A stretch of 64,000 nucleotides of DNA from SG8-39 sp041558415. Lineage in GTDB: Bacteria > Pseudomonadota > Gammaproteobacteria > Burkholderiales > SG8-39. The DNA lies in contig JBFFEY010000005.1 of assembly GCA_041558415.1 (NCBI GenBank), positions 1 through 64,000 of the forward strand, given 5' to 3'. Position numbers and translations under genes: made by a program. The notes beneath the pieces are model-generated. The model was not told where the DNA came from and searched no databases. It was given only the letters and a program-made list of their open reading frames with translations. Positions within the stretch are counted from its first letter, which is position 1, and each line of letters starts with the position of its first letter. Shown piece after piece: positions 32,841-41,941 of this stretch.

Positions 32841-33689
32841 ATGACAACGACCACTGACTTCCTCCACCTCGCGGCGCGCACGGATCGTGCGCTCCGGCTG
32901 CCACCGGTCGCGGAAATCTACTGCCCGCCCGGCCGCGGCCTCGGCCGCGACGCCGAATTCCTGGCGATCCAGCTCGCCGACGGCAGCACCGGCATGGCCT
33001 ACACGCTGCTCGGCGACACGCTCGAGCGGCTGCTCGCCTCCGACCTGAAGGCGCATGTCGGCCGCGCGCCGCTCGACATGACGCGCGGCTATGCCGAGCG
33101 GGACCCCGTCGCGCGCGCGCTCGGCCTCGCCGCCTACAACGCCATCTCGCACCACGTCTTTCGCCAGGCCAACTATGTGCCCGAGACCGCGTCCGACTCG
33201 TTCGGCGCCTTCGGCCTCGGCCCCGGCGACCATCTGGGCATGATCGGCTTTTTCCGCGTGCTGGTGCCGCGCGTGCGCGCCGCGGGCGCGCGGCTCACGG
33301 TGCTCGAGCTGCGGCCCGAGCTGGTCGAGACGACAGCGGACTACGAGGTGACGCTCGATCCGGCGAAGCTCGCCGCATGCACCAAGATCGTCGCCACGAG
33401 CAGCGTGCTGCTGAACGACACGCTCGACGCCGTGCTGGCGTACGGCGGCCATGCGCGCGCGTTCGCGTTCATCGGGCCCTCGGCGAGCGGCTTCCCCGAT
33501 CCGCTGTTCGCGCGCGGCGTGACGGTGGCCGGCGGCTACCGCGTCGACGACCCGGCCGCGCTGCTGCGCCGTGCGCGCGCACTCGAGCCCTGGAGCGACG
33601 CCGGCGCGAAATGCGCGATCCGGCGTGACGCCTATCCGGGGTTCGAGGCGCTCCTCGCGCGCGCCGCTACTTCGCCGCCACCACCATGA
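32841..33689 (+). CDS. DUF364-family (putative heavy-metal chelation) protein
   Basis: 282 residues. An N-terminal small domain (GLGRDAEFLAIQLADGSTGMAYTLL) is followed by a Rossmann-like DUF364 region with ERDPVARALGLAAYNAISHHVF, GPGDHLGMIGFFRVLVPRV and the C-terminal FIGPSASGFPDPLFARGVTVAGGYRV. Family members have been linked to metal or siderophore-like functions and methanobactin-like contexts, but no reaction is established. ATG 32841. The 3' end overlaps the convergent ridA-like gene by 23 bp. Confidence 0.75.
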   Translation: MTTTTDFLHLAARTDRALRLPPVAEIYCPPGRGLGRDAEFLAIQLADGSTGMAYTLLGDTLERLLASDLKAHVGRAPLDMTRGYAERDPVARALGLAAYNAISHHVFRQANYVPETASDSFGAFGLGPGDHLGMIGFFRVLVPRVRAAGARLTVLELRPELVETTADYEVTLDPAKLAACTKIVATSSVLLNDTLDAVLAYGGHARAFAFIGPSASGFPDPLFARGVTVAGGYRVDDPAALLRRARALEPWSDAGAKCAIRRDAYPGFEALLARAATSPPPP

Positions 33690-34014
33690 TCTCGACCAGC
33701 GCGCGCGGGTCGGCGAGCTTGGCCTCGATGCAGGCCCGCGCCGGCAGGTTCTTGGAATCAACCCAGGCGGTCCAGGCTTCGTTCATCGGCGCGCGGTAGC
33801 GGATGTCGCTCACCCAGATCACGGCCGAGAGCACCTTCGACTTGTTCGAGCCGCATTTCGCCAGCAGCGCGTCGATCGCCGCCAGGATCTGCTGCGACTG
33901 CCCCTTGGCGTCCTGCGACAGATCGTCGGCGACGATGCCGGCGAGGTGCACCAGGCCGCCGTGCTCGACGGCCTTCGACAGGATGCCTGCGGATTCATGT
34001 CTCACGATACTCAT
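33667..34014 (-). CDS. RidA-family protein
   Basis: 115-residue YjgF/YER057c/UK114-fold protein. It has the family's C-terminal core (NLPARACIEAKLADPRALVEIMVVAAK), including the Arg and Glu that bind carboxylate and water in imine deaminases. The N-terminus (MSIVRHESAGILSKAVEHGG) is less typical, so it may belong to a RidA subgroup without proven deaminase activity. Last of the minus-strand series purL-encFtn-nifU-ridA. Confidence 0.85.
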   Translation of the reverse strand: MSIVRHESAGILSKAVEHGGLVHLAGIVADDLSQDAKGQSQQILAAIDALLAKCGSNKSKVLSAVIWVSDIRYRAPMNEAWTAWVDSKNLPARACIEAKLADPRALVEIMVVAAK

Positions 34015-34032
34015 CGTTCCTCCCTCCTTCGT

Positions 34033-34305
34033 TTAGAAAACGTTTCTGACCTCGCGTACCACCGGAAAGCGCCGCCGCACCAGGCGCTCGACCACGTGCT
34101 TGAGATCGAGCGGCGCGCGCGGGCAGCCGGCGCAGGCGCCCTTGAGACGGACGTAAAGCGCCCCGTCCTCGAGCTTCTCGAAGACGAGATCGCCGCCGTC
34201 GCACGCCAGGATCGTCCGCACCTCGTCGAGCAGCGGCGCGAGCTCGGCCTCCGTGTAGAACGGTGCGTCGAGCTTGGTTTGCGGATCGCCGGCGCCGCCG
34301 GACAT
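34033..34305 (-). CDS. NifU C-terminal-domain Fe-S scaffold-like protein
   Basis: 90 residues consisting of one Nfu domain. EVRTILACDGGDLVFEKLEDGALYVRLKGACAGCPRAP carries the CxxC pair (C58, C61) that binds a [4Fe-4S] cluster at a dimer interface. It delivers clusters to apo-proteins. The start at ATG 34305 is 5 bp after the ferritin-like gene, tying iron storage and cluster assembly together in one transcript. Confidence 0.85.
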   Translation of the reverse strand: MSGGAGDPQTKLDAPFYTEAELAPLLDEVRTILACDGGDLVFEKLEDGALYVRLKGACAGCPRAPLDLKHVVERLVRRRFPVVREVRNVF

Positions 34306-34310
34306 GGCGC

Positions 34311-34598
34311 TCAGTCGTGCGTCAGCGGCTTCTTGGTGAACAGGGTGGCCTTCAGCTCCTTGGAGAAGGTCGGGTCCTTGCGCCGGATCCACTCCAGCAC
34401 CATCGCCGCGTGCTCCTTCTCCTCGTCGCGGTTGTGCGCCAGGATCGCCTTCAGCGCCTTGTCCTTGCAGGCGTCGACGCGCTGGTTGTACCAGTCGACC
34501 GCCTCGAGCTCCTCCATCAGCGAGACGATGGCGCGATGCATGTCGCGCGTCGCGTCCGACAGCTCCTCGACCGGCTCGTGATAACCCTCGTTTGCCAT
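34311..34598 (-). CDS. Encapsulated-ferritin-type (EncFtn) ferroxidase without encapsulin tag
   Basis: 95 residues closely matching the two-helix EncFtn fold known from Rhodospirillum rubrum (EELEAVDWYNQRVDA and AILAHNRDEEKEHAAMVLEWIRR). The ferroxidase ligands correspond to E30, E60 and H63. EncFtn forms annular decamers that oxidise Fe2+ inside an encapsulin shell. Here the protein stops at TKKPLTHD, with no linker or C-terminal targeting peptide, and no encapsulin gene is in the window. It lies 25 bp downstream of purL and 5 bp upstream of the NifU-like gene. Confidence 0.88.
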   Translation of the reverse strand: MANEGYHEPVEELSDATRDMHRAIVSLMEELEAVDWYNQRVDACKDKALKAILAHNRDEEKEHAAMVLEWIRRKDPTFSKELKATLFTKKPLTHD

Positions 34599-34623
34599 GC
34601 TCTGCCTCCTTGCGTTGAATGCG

Positions 34624-37600
34624 CTAATCCACCCAGACGCGCGCGTTGCGGAACACGCGCATCCAGGGCGAGTCTTCTGCGGCGCCGTCTGGCGCCCACG
34701 ACATCTGCACGCTGCGGAACACGCGCTCCGGGTGCGGCATGATCGCCGTGAAGCGTCCGTCGGCGGTGGTAAAGCCGGTCAGCCCGGCCGGCGAGCCGTT
34801 CGGATTGAGCGGGTAGGTTTCGGTCGGCTCGCCGTAGTGGTCGACGTAGCGCAGCGCGGCGATCGCGCCGCGCCGGTCGGCCTCGCTGGCGAAGGCGGCG
34901 CGCCCCTCGCCGTGCGCGGCGGCCACCGGCATGCGGCTGCCCGCCATGCCAGCGAACAGGATCGAGGGGCTGTCGAGCACTTCGACCATGATGAAGCGCG
35001 CCTCGTACTGCTCGGAGCGGTTGCGCAGGAAGGTCGGCCAGTGCGCCGCGCCCGGAATGATCTCCTTCAGCGCGGCGAGCATCTGGCAGCCGTTGCACAC
35101 GCCGAGCGCGAAGCTATCGCGGCGTGCGAAGAACGCCTCGAACACGGTGCGTGCGCGCGCATTGAAAAGGATCGACTTGGCCCAGCCCTGGCCGGCGCCG
35201 AGCACGTCGCCGTAGGAAAAGCCGCCGCAGGCCACCGCGCCGCGAAAGCCCGACAGCTCGGCACGCCCGGCGAGGATGTCGGTCATGTGCACGTCGACCG
35301 CCTCGAAGCCGGCGCGCGTGAAGGCCATGGCCATTTCCACCTGGCTGTTGACGCCCTGCTCGCGCAATACGGCGTTGCGCGGCCGCGCACCGCGCGCGAC
35401 GTAGGGCGCGGCGATGTCCTCGGCCGGATCGAAAGATGGCGCGAAGTGGATGCCCGGGTCCTTGGCATCGAGCACCCGGTCGTACTCCTCCTGCGCGCAG
35501 TCCGGATTGTCGCGCAGCGCCTGCATGCGCCAGGTCGTTTCGCTCCAGGCGCGCTGCAGTGCGATGCGCGGCTCGGCGAACAGCGCGCGGGCGTTGCGCG
35601 TGACGCGGATCTCGTCGCGCGCGTTCGGCTGGCCGATGATATGCGTGTCGGCGCCCAGGCCGTGCGCGCGCAGCATGTCGAGGACGCGCGTGCGCGCGCC
35701 GGCGCGTATCTGCAGCACCGCGCCCAGCTCCTCGGCGAACAGCGCGGCCAGCGCCAGATCGTTCATGCGCCCGGCGAGCTGCAGGTCGCTGCCGCGCTTG
35801 AAGGCGTCGACATCCTCCAGCGCAGCGTCGAAGGCGATCGCGTCCAGGCTCAGCGTCACGCCACAGTGCCCGGCGAAGGCCATCTCGCAGACGGTCGCGA
35901 ACAGGCCGCCGTCAGAGCGGTCGTGGTAGGCGAGCAGCAGGCCTTCGCGCGCAAGCGCCTGCACGGCGTCGAACAGCGCCTTGACGCGCTGCGGATCGTC
36001 GGCGTCCGGGCTGGTCTCGCCCAGCGCGCCGTGCACTTGCGCCAGGATCGAGCCGCCGAGGCGGTTCTGGCCGCCGCCCAGATCGACCAGCAGCAGCTCG
36101 CTGTCGCCCCGGTCGGTGCGCAGGCGCGGCGTGAGCGTGCCGCGCGCATCCTCCACCGGCGCGAAGGCCGAGACGATGAGCGAGAGCGGCGCGACCACCT
36201 GCTTGTCCACTGCGCCTTCGCGCCAGGCGGTGCGCATCGACAGCGAATCCTTGCCGACCGGAATCGATACGCCGAGCGCGGGGCAGAATTCCAGCGCCAC
36301 GGCACGCACCGTGTCGTACAGGGCGGCATCCTCGCCCGGGCTGCCAGCCGCGGCCATCCAGTTCGCCGAGAGCTTGACGCGGTCGAGCGAGGCGATACGC
36401 GCCGCCGCCAGGTTGGTGATCGCCTCGGCGACCGCCATGCGCCCGGAGGCCGGCGCATCGAGCAGCGCGAGGGGCGTGCGCTCGCCCATGGCGAAGGCCT
36501 CGCCTGCGGTGCCGTCGAAATCGAGCAGCGTCACGGCGCAGTCGGCGACCGGCACCTGCCAGGGCCCGACGAAGGGATCGCGTGCGCACAGCCCGCCGAC
36601 CATGCGATCCCCGATCGAGACGAGAAAGGTCTTGTCGGCCACCGCCGGATGGCGCAGCACGCGCAGTGCCGCCTCTTTCAGGTCGATGCCGGCCGGATCG
36701 AACGGCAGGCGCGGCAGCGCGCTCCGCTTCACGTCGCGCAGCATCTTGGGCGGCTTGCCGAGCAGCGTCTCGAGCGGCAGGTCGACCGGCAGATTGTCGA
36801 ACTGCGGATCGGCGACGACCAGACGCCCGTCCGCGGTCGCCGTACCGAGCACCGCCAGCGGACAGCGCTCGCGCGCGCAGATCGCGCGCAGCACGGCGAT
36901 CGCATCGGGCGCGACGGCGAGCACATACCGCTCCTGCGCCTCGTTGCACCAGATCTCGCGCGGCGACATGCCGCTGTCTTCCGAGGGCACCGCACGCAGA
37001 TCGAAGCGCGCGCCGCGTCCGGCAGCGTGCACCAGCTCGGGCAGCGCATTCGACAGTCCGCCGGCGCCGACGTCGTGAATCGACAGGATGGGGTTGGCCT
37101 CGCCCAGCGCCCAGCAGCGATCGATCACCTCCTGCACCCGGCGCTGCATCTCGGCGTTGCCGCGCTGCACCGAGTCGAAGTCGAGGTCCGCGATGTTGGC
37201 GCCGGCGCCCATCGACGAGGCCGCGCCGCCGCCCATGCCGATCAGCATGCCGGGCCCGCCAAGCTGCAGCAGCAGCGCGCCTTCCGGCAGCGCCGACTTT
37301 TCGGTGTGCTGCGCGTTGATGTTGCCGATGCCGCCGGCCAGCATGATCGGCTTGTGATAACCGCGCCTCACGCCTCCCAGATCGAGCTCGAAACTGCGGA
37401 AATAGCCCGCCAGGTTCGGCCGGCCGAATTCGTTGTTGAAGGCGGCCGCGCCGATCGGCGCTTCCAGCATGATCTCGAGCGCCGAGACGATGCGCTCGGG
37501 CTTGCCGACGCCCGGTCCCTCCCAGGGCCGTTCAGCGCCCGGGATGCGCAGGTGCGAAACCGAATAGCCAACCAGGCCGGCTTTCGGCTTGGCGCCGCGT

Positions 37601-38565
37601 CCGGTCGCCCCCTCGTCGCGAATTTCCCCGCCGGCCCCGGTCGCGGCGCCCGGGAACGGCGAGATCGCGGTGGGATGGTTGTGTGTCTCGCACTTCATCA
37701 CCGTGTGGGTCAGCCCGGGCTGCGCGCGGTACACGCCCTGCGCGTCCGGGTGAAAGCGTTGCACGGCGCGACCCTCCATGACCGCGGCGTTGTCGGCATA
37801 CGCGACGATGGTGCCCTGCGGCGCGACGGCATGCGTGTGGCGGATCATGGCAAACAGCGAGCGTTGCATACGCTCGCCGTCGATGATCCAGTCGGCGTTG
37901 AAGATCTTGTGCCGGCAATGCTCGGAATTCGCCTGCGCGAACATGGTGAGCTCGGCATCGGTCGGATCGCGCCCCAGCCCGCGGTAGGCCTCGAGCAGGT
38001 AGTCGATCTCGTCCTCCGACAGCGCGAGGCCGAGCGAACGGTTCGCCGCCTCCAGCGCCGCGCGTCCCTGCGCCAGCACGGCGACGCGCGCCAGCGCGCG
38101 CGGCGCGACGTGCTGAAAAAGCTGCGCCGCGTCCGCGGCCCCGGCAAGCACCGTTTCGGTCATGCGATCATGCAGGCAGGCTGCGATCGCGGCACGCGCC
38201 CCGGCCGGCACGCCCTGCACGTAATACAGGCAGCCGCGCTCGATGCGCAGCACCCCCTGCAGCGCGCAGTTGTGTGCGATGTCGGTCGCCTTGGACGACC
38301 AGGGCGAGATCGTGCCGATACGCGGCACCACCAAGAACACTTCGCCCTCGCGCGCCTGCGTCTCGAGCGGCGATCCGTAATCGAGCAGCCGCTCGAGCAG
38401 CGCATGGGCGCCGGCGTCGAGCGCTTCGGCCACTTCGACGAAATGCCAGAATTCGGCCGCGATGCCCCGGACCTGGGGTGCGACGCGCTTCAGTGCCGCG
38501 ACGAGCTTCGCAATGCGGAACGCCGACAGCGCGCGCGCGCCGCGGAGCTGTAGAACCTGGGACAT
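34624..38565 (-). CDS. purL: Phosphoribosylformylglycinamidine synthase, single chain
   Basis: Fourth step of purine synthesis: FGAR plus glutamine and ATP to FGAM. 1313 residues: N-terminal PurS-like region, linker, two AIRS-like halves (ATP-binding loops around GNINAQH and GGGQNRLGGS), and a C-terminal class I amidotransferase with nucleophile Cys in LGVCNGCQML (about 1155) and PHPERVFR (about 1277). Full length for the proteobacterial long form. It follows the AsmA-like gene by 76 bp; a TAGAAT on the minus strand at 38596-38591 could be its own -10. Confidence 0.97.
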   Translation of the reverse strand: MSQVLQLRGARALSAFRIAKLVAALKRVAPQVRGIAAEFWHFVEVAEALDAGAHALLERLLDYGSPLETQAREGEVFLVVPRIGTISPWSSKATDIAHNCALQGVLRIERGCLYYVQGVPAGARAAIAACLHDRMTETVLAGAADAAQLFQHVAPRALARVAVLAQGRAALEAANRSLGLALSEDEIDYLLEAYRGLGRDPTDAELTMFAQANSEHCRHKIFNADWIIDGERMQRSLFAMIRHTHAVAPQGTIVAYADNAAVMEGRAVQRFHPDAQGVYRAQPGLTHTVMKCETHNHPTAISPFPGAATGAGGEIRDEGATGRGAKPKAGLVGYSVSHLRIPGAERPWEGPGVGKPERIVSALEIMLEAPIGAAAFNNEFGRPNLAGYFRSFELDLGGVRRGYHKPIMLAGGIGNINAQHTEKSALPEGALLLQLGGPGMLIGMGGGAASSMGAGANIADLDFDSVQRGNAEMQRRVQEVIDRCWALGEANPILSIHDVGAGGLSNALPELVHAAGRGARFDLRAVPSEDSGMSPREIWCNEAQERYVLAVAPDAIAVLRAICARERCPLAVLGTATADGRLVVADPQFDNLPVDLPLETLLGKPPKMLRDVKRSALPRLPFDPAGIDLKEAALRVLRHPAVADKTFLVSIGDRMVGGLCARDPFVGPWQVPVADCAVTLLDFDGTAGEAFAMGERTPLALLDAPASGRMAVAEAITNLAAARIASLDRVKLSANWMAAAGSPGEDAALYDTVRAVALEFCPALGVSIPVGKDSLSMRTAWREGAVDKQVVAPLSLIVSAFAPVEDARGTLTPRLRTDRGDSELLLVDLGGGQNRLGGSILAQVHGALGETSPDADDPQRVKALFDAVQALAREGLLLAYHDRSDGGLFATVCEMAFAGHCGVTLSLDAIAFDAALEDVDAFKRGSDLQLAGRMNDLALAALFAEELGAVLQIRAGARTRVLDMLRAHGLGADTHIIGQPNARDEIRVTRNARALFAEPRIALQRAWSETTWRMQALRDNPDCAQEEYDRVLDAKDPGIHFAPSFDPAEDIAAPYVARGARPRNAVLREQGVNSQVEMAMAFTRAGFEAVDVHMTDILAGRAELSGFRGAVACGGFSYGDVLGAGQGWAKSILFNARARTVFEAFFARRDSFALGVCNGCQMLAALKEIIPGAAHWPTFLRNRSEQYEARFIMVEVLDSPSILFAGMAGSRMPVAAAHGEGRAAFASEADRRGAIAALRYVDHYGEPTETYPLNPNGSPAGLTGFTTADGRFTAIMPHPERVFRSVQMSWAPDGAAEDSPWMRVFRNARVWVD

Positions 38566-38641
38566 TGAGGCGCTGGGCCGGTAAAAGCGAATTCTACCCG
38601 CCGCGCTGGCGCCGCCGGCGCGCGGCGCCGCGCCAGTCGCC

Positions 38642-41600
38642 TTACTTCGTCAGATAGTTGAGGCGCGGCTCCGTGACCGTTCCGGTCAGCCCGAAGCTCT
38701 CGTGGATGGTGCGCGGCCCGGTTTCGATATCGGCCACCAGGCGGCCGTTGATCTCGCCGCTCGGCGCGATGTCGAGCGTACCCGCTGCGCTCATCTTGCC
38801 GGCGCCCATGTTGAGCTTGCGCAGCGACACCGCGCCGGCCTGGTAGACGCCCTCGCCGCTCATCTCGGAAAACAGCGTACGGCCCTGCGGCTGCTTGCCC
38901 TTGGTCTGGATCGCGCGCGACAGATCGAAGCTTCCAAGCACGCCCTTGTTTAGGGTGAAGCGGCCCTCGATCTGCGCGTTCTTCGCCAGCGCCGCCGCAT
39001 CCGGACCGCTCATGCTGAAGCGGCCGTTCGCGTCCGCCTTGCCCTCCGACAGCAGCGCCGGCGCGAGCACTGCGGCATTCACGCCCCGGCCGACGAGATC
39101 ACCGCTGAACGACCACTGTGCGCCCCAGCGCATTTCGCCATTGCCCGAGATCACGCCATCGAACAGGCGCGCATCCCAGCCGCTGAGGCGCAGGCCCTCG
39201 CGCGTCGCCGTGCCCTTCAACCCCACGTCCGCCAGCGTGACGCCCGCGAGGAACGGCAGGTTGAGCGCGTCGGCCTTCGCTTCGACCACGATCTCCTTGC
39301 CTTTCGGTGTCAGCGTCGCCTCGATGCCGTCGCCCCCGCTGATGCCGGCGCGCGCGACGCGCCCGTCGCCGGCGATCGTCAGCGTCACGTTGAGTGCCGG
39401 CAGCGAGAACGGTCCCTCGAAGCGCGTGTTCTGCAGCACGATGCTCTCAGTGCGGAGCGCACCGCCCTTCAGGCCGCCCAGCAGGCCCTGCGCGATCGTC
39501 GACTGCGGCACCACCGCACGCTCGAGCTCGATGCGGCTGAAGGTCTTGTCGCCCGACAGCAGCGCGCCGATGCTGGGGAAAGCACGCGCGCGCGCCGCCC
39601 TGATCGCCTGCTCGCCGCTGCCGATCGAGATGCCCTCGAACGTGACCTGCACCCCGCCGATCAGGGACATCCCGGCCGACGTGATCTTGACCGGCACGCC
39701 CAGCGAAGCGCTCGCCGCGCTCTCGTAATCTCCGGTCGGCATCGGCATGACGTGCAGCACACCGACGCCGGCGACGATCAGCAGCAGCGCGCCGATCGCG
39801 AGCGGCTTGCCCAGCTTGCGCCGCCGGATGCGCTCGGCCTGCACTTCCTTCGGCGCCAGCGGCTCCGCCTTCGCCGGCTTCGGCTTCTTCTCCTTCTTCT
39901 TGAAGGCGAACAGCTTCTTGCCCTTCTTCTCGGCCGGCGGCACCGACTCCGTCTCGACGTGCTCGCGCTCGCGTTTCTTTTTCTCGGCCTTGCGGGCCGA
40001 CTTGCTCAGCATGCGCTCCTCGACCAGAACCTCGTCCATGTCGAGGTCCTCATCCGAGATCTCGATATCGTTCTCTTCAGCCACGCGCTGCGCGGCGAGG
40101 GCAGCCTGCTCCGCCTCCCGTTTGCGCTGCTCGGCTGCCTGCCGCTCCTGATCTTCGCGCGCACGCTCGGCTTCCTCACGCGCACGTGCCTCGGCCTCCT
40201 GCCGCCGGCGCGCCTGTTCCGCGCGCTGACGGGCAGCCTCCTCTTCCTGGCGCTTGCGCGCCTCGGCTTCACGGGCCGTGCGCTCGGCTTCCTCCCGCGC
40301 CCTGCGCTCCGCGGCCTTGTGCGCCTGCTGCGCTTCGTCGTCGCGCTTGGCGAAGCTGTCGAGATCGGCGAGCAGGTCATCCGACAGCGCGCTCGCGGCG
40401 GGCGCGGCCTTCGCCTCTTCCGCCTTGCGTCGCGCTTCCTCCTCCGCCCGGCGCTTGGCTTCTTCCGCCTCCTTGCGCCGTGTGGCCTCGGCGGTTTGAC
40501 GCCGGATCGCCTCTTCGGTCTCGCGCCGCGCTTCCTCCTCGGCCTGCTTGCGCCTGCGCTCTTCCTCTTCCTTGCGCTTGGCCTCATCGGCTTCCTTGCG
40601 GCGGCGCTCTTCCTCTTCGCGCGCCTTGCGCTCGGCTTCCTCGCGCGCCTTGCGCTCGGCCTCGAGCTGCTGGCGCAGCGCCTCCGATTCCTGCCGCGCC
40701 TTCTCCTCGACCTCGCGCCGCGCGCGCTCTTCGGCTTGCTTGGCCGCGCGTTCGGCTTCGTCCTTGACCTTCTGCTCGGCTTCCTCGCGCGCCTTGCGCT
40801 CGGCCTCGAGCTTGGCGTTCATCTCCTGCTCGATGCGGGCGCGCTCCTCGGCTTCCTTGCGCGCGCGCGCCTCGGCCTCGGCCTTGGCCTTCGCCTCGGC
40901 CTCCGCCTTCTGCCGCGCCTCGGACGCCGCCCGCACCGCCGCGTCGCGCAGCGCCTTCGACTTGGCTTCGGTTTCCTCGCGCGCCTTGGCTTCCGCCTCG
41001 GCCTTGGCCTTGGCCTCTGCCTCGGCCTTCTCGCGCGCTTCGGCGGCCGCCTTCGCGCGCGCCTCGGCTTCTGCGTTCTCGCGCGCTGCCGCCTCGGCCT
41101 TGGCCTTCGCCTCGGCCTCCGCCTTGGCGCGTGCCGCCGCCTCCGCCTTGGCCTTCGCCGCCGCCTCTTCGCGCGCCTTGAAGTCGAAGGCGTCCTGTTG
41201 CGCCTTGCGCTCGGCATCGGCGTGCGCCTTCGCTGCGAGATCGAGCCGTTGCGAGGTCGACTCGCCGGCCGCCGGCTTCTGCGACGTGCTCGCCGCGTTC
41301 GCTGCCGCACCCGCCGCCGCCTTCGGCGCGGTCGGAATGAACGAAGTGAAGTCGAGCTCGCCGCCCTCTTCCTCCTCTTCCTTTTTCGGCGGCGGCGGCG
41401 GCGTCGGAATGACCGTCCGGCTGCCGGTGCGTCCCGCGGCGGCCCTCGGCGGCGGCGCCTGCGCGCCGGGGGACGCCTCGCGCACGAACCCGTCCCTGTC
41501 CATCTTCTCGATGAGCGCGTAGAACTTGGCCTCGGCAATCTTCTCGAACTTCTGACTCAGCTCGGCGACCGTCGATTTGCCGTCCACCGCCGCCAGCACG

Positions 41601-41689
41601 GCGCGATCGGCGCGCGACAGATGGCTGGTGCGACCCGACGCTTCCTGGACGCCTTTGCCGGTCTTGGAGTAGATGGCGGTCGGGTTCAT
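38642..41689 (-). CDS. wHTH-coiled-coil-TM-AsmA-like multidomain protein
   Basis: 1015 residues in an unusual order. About 20-75 is a winged-helix-like domain (SRADRAVLAAVDGKSTVAELSQKFEKIAEAKFYALIEKMDRDGF). About 80-110 is Pro- then Glu-rich. About 156-535 is an uninterrupted Ala/Glu/Lys/Arg coiled coil. About 627-645 is a single membrane helix (LAIGALLLIVAGVGVLHV). About 650-1015 is an AsmA-like beta-rich domain (VPVKITSAGMSLIGGVQVTFEGISIGSG). The topology should be N-in, so the coiled coil is cytoplasmic and the AsmA part periplasmic. AsmA relatives act in lipid transport or envelope biogenesis; the role here is unknown. ATG 41689. Confidence 0.82.
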   Translation of the reverse strand: MNPTAIYSKTGKGVQEASGRTSHLSRADRAVLAAVDGKSTVAELSQKFEKIAEAKFYALIEKMDRDGFVREASPGAQAPPPRAAAGRTGSRTVIPTPPPPPKKEEEEEGGELDFTSFIPTAPKAAAGAAANAASTSQKPAAGESTSQRLDLAAKAHADAERKAQQDAFDFKAREEAAAKAKAEAAARAKAEAEAKAKAEAAARENAEAEARAKAAAEAREKAEAEAKAKAEAEAKAREETEAKSKALRDAAVRAASEARQKAEAEAKAKAEAEARARKEAEERARIEQEMNAKLEAERKAREEAEQKVKDEAERAAKQAEERARREVEEKARQESEALRQQLEAERKAREEAERKAREEEERRRKEADEAKRKEEEERRRKQAEEEARRETEEAIRRQTAEATRRKEAEEAKRRAEEEARRKAEEAKAAPAASALSDDLLADLDSFAKRDDEAQQAHKAAERRAREEAERTAREAEARKRQEEEAARQRAEQARRRQEAEARAREEAERAREDQERQAAEQRKREAEQAALAAQRVAEENDIEISDEDLDMDEVLVEERMLSKSARKAEKKKREREHVETESVPPAEKKGKKLFAFKKKEKKPKPAKAEPLAPKEVQAERIRRRKLGKPLAIGALLLIVAGVGVLHVMPMPTGDYESAASASLGVPVKITSAGMSLIGGVQVTFEGISIGSGEQAIRAARARAFPSIGALLSGDKTFSRIELERAVVPQSTIAQGLLGGLKGGALRTESIVLQNTRFEGPFSLPALNVTLTIAGDGRVARAGISGGDGIEATLTPKGKEIVVEAKADALNLPFLAGVTLADVGLKGTATREGLRLSGWDARLFDGVISGNGEMRWGAQWSFSGDLVGRGVNAAVLAPALLSEGKADANGRFSMSGPDAAALAKNAQIEGRFTLNKGVLGSFDLSRAIQTKGKQPQGRTLFSEMSGEGVYQAGAVSLRKLNMGAGKMSAAGTLDIAPSGEINGRLVADIETGPRTIHESFGLTGTVTEPRLNYLTK

Positions 41690-41767
41690 GCCTTTTCGTA
41701 TCGTTTCTTTCACCGCCCGCGCGAGGACGCACGGATCCTCTCCCTGCCGCGGCCGGACGATCGCACT

Positions 41768-41773
41768 ATTATA
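41768..41773 (-). promoter_or_regulatory. Putative -10 box of the AsmA-like gene
   Basis: Reads TATAAT on the minus strand, about 78 bp upstream of ATG 41689, in the only AT-rich patch of the divergent intergenic region. Confidence 0.4.
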
Positions 41774-41925
41774 AGCAGATGCGCTGCGCGGCCTGCGTGA
41801 CGCGCTCCACGCCTTGGACCGCATCGCGGCCGCTTGGCGAGGGGTCCGCCGGCCCCGCCCCGCGCCGCCCCCCCGAACGGGGGCTGCGACGCACGGCGGG
41901 CGCCATGCGCCCCGCCCTGCCTCGC

Positions 41926-41931
41926 TAGAAT
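41926..41931 (+). promoter_or_regulatory. Putative -10 box of the hydroxyglutarate oxidase-like gene
   Basis: TAGAAT ending 10 nt before ATG 41942. It overlaps the alternative ATG at 41930, which favours the downstream start and a very short leader. Confidence 0.35.
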
Positions 41932-41941
41932 GCGCGCCGAC

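Noticed and set aside
34033..34598. Encapsulin nanocompartment operon
   Set aside because: No HK97-fold shell gene within the window and no targeting peptide at the EncFtn C-terminus.
34597..38553. A very long open frame (about 1,300 codons) running antisense to purL
   Set aside because: High GC keeps all frames open. The antisense peptide is Arg/His/Ala-rich with no recognisable motif, while the minus strand encodes a complete PurL.
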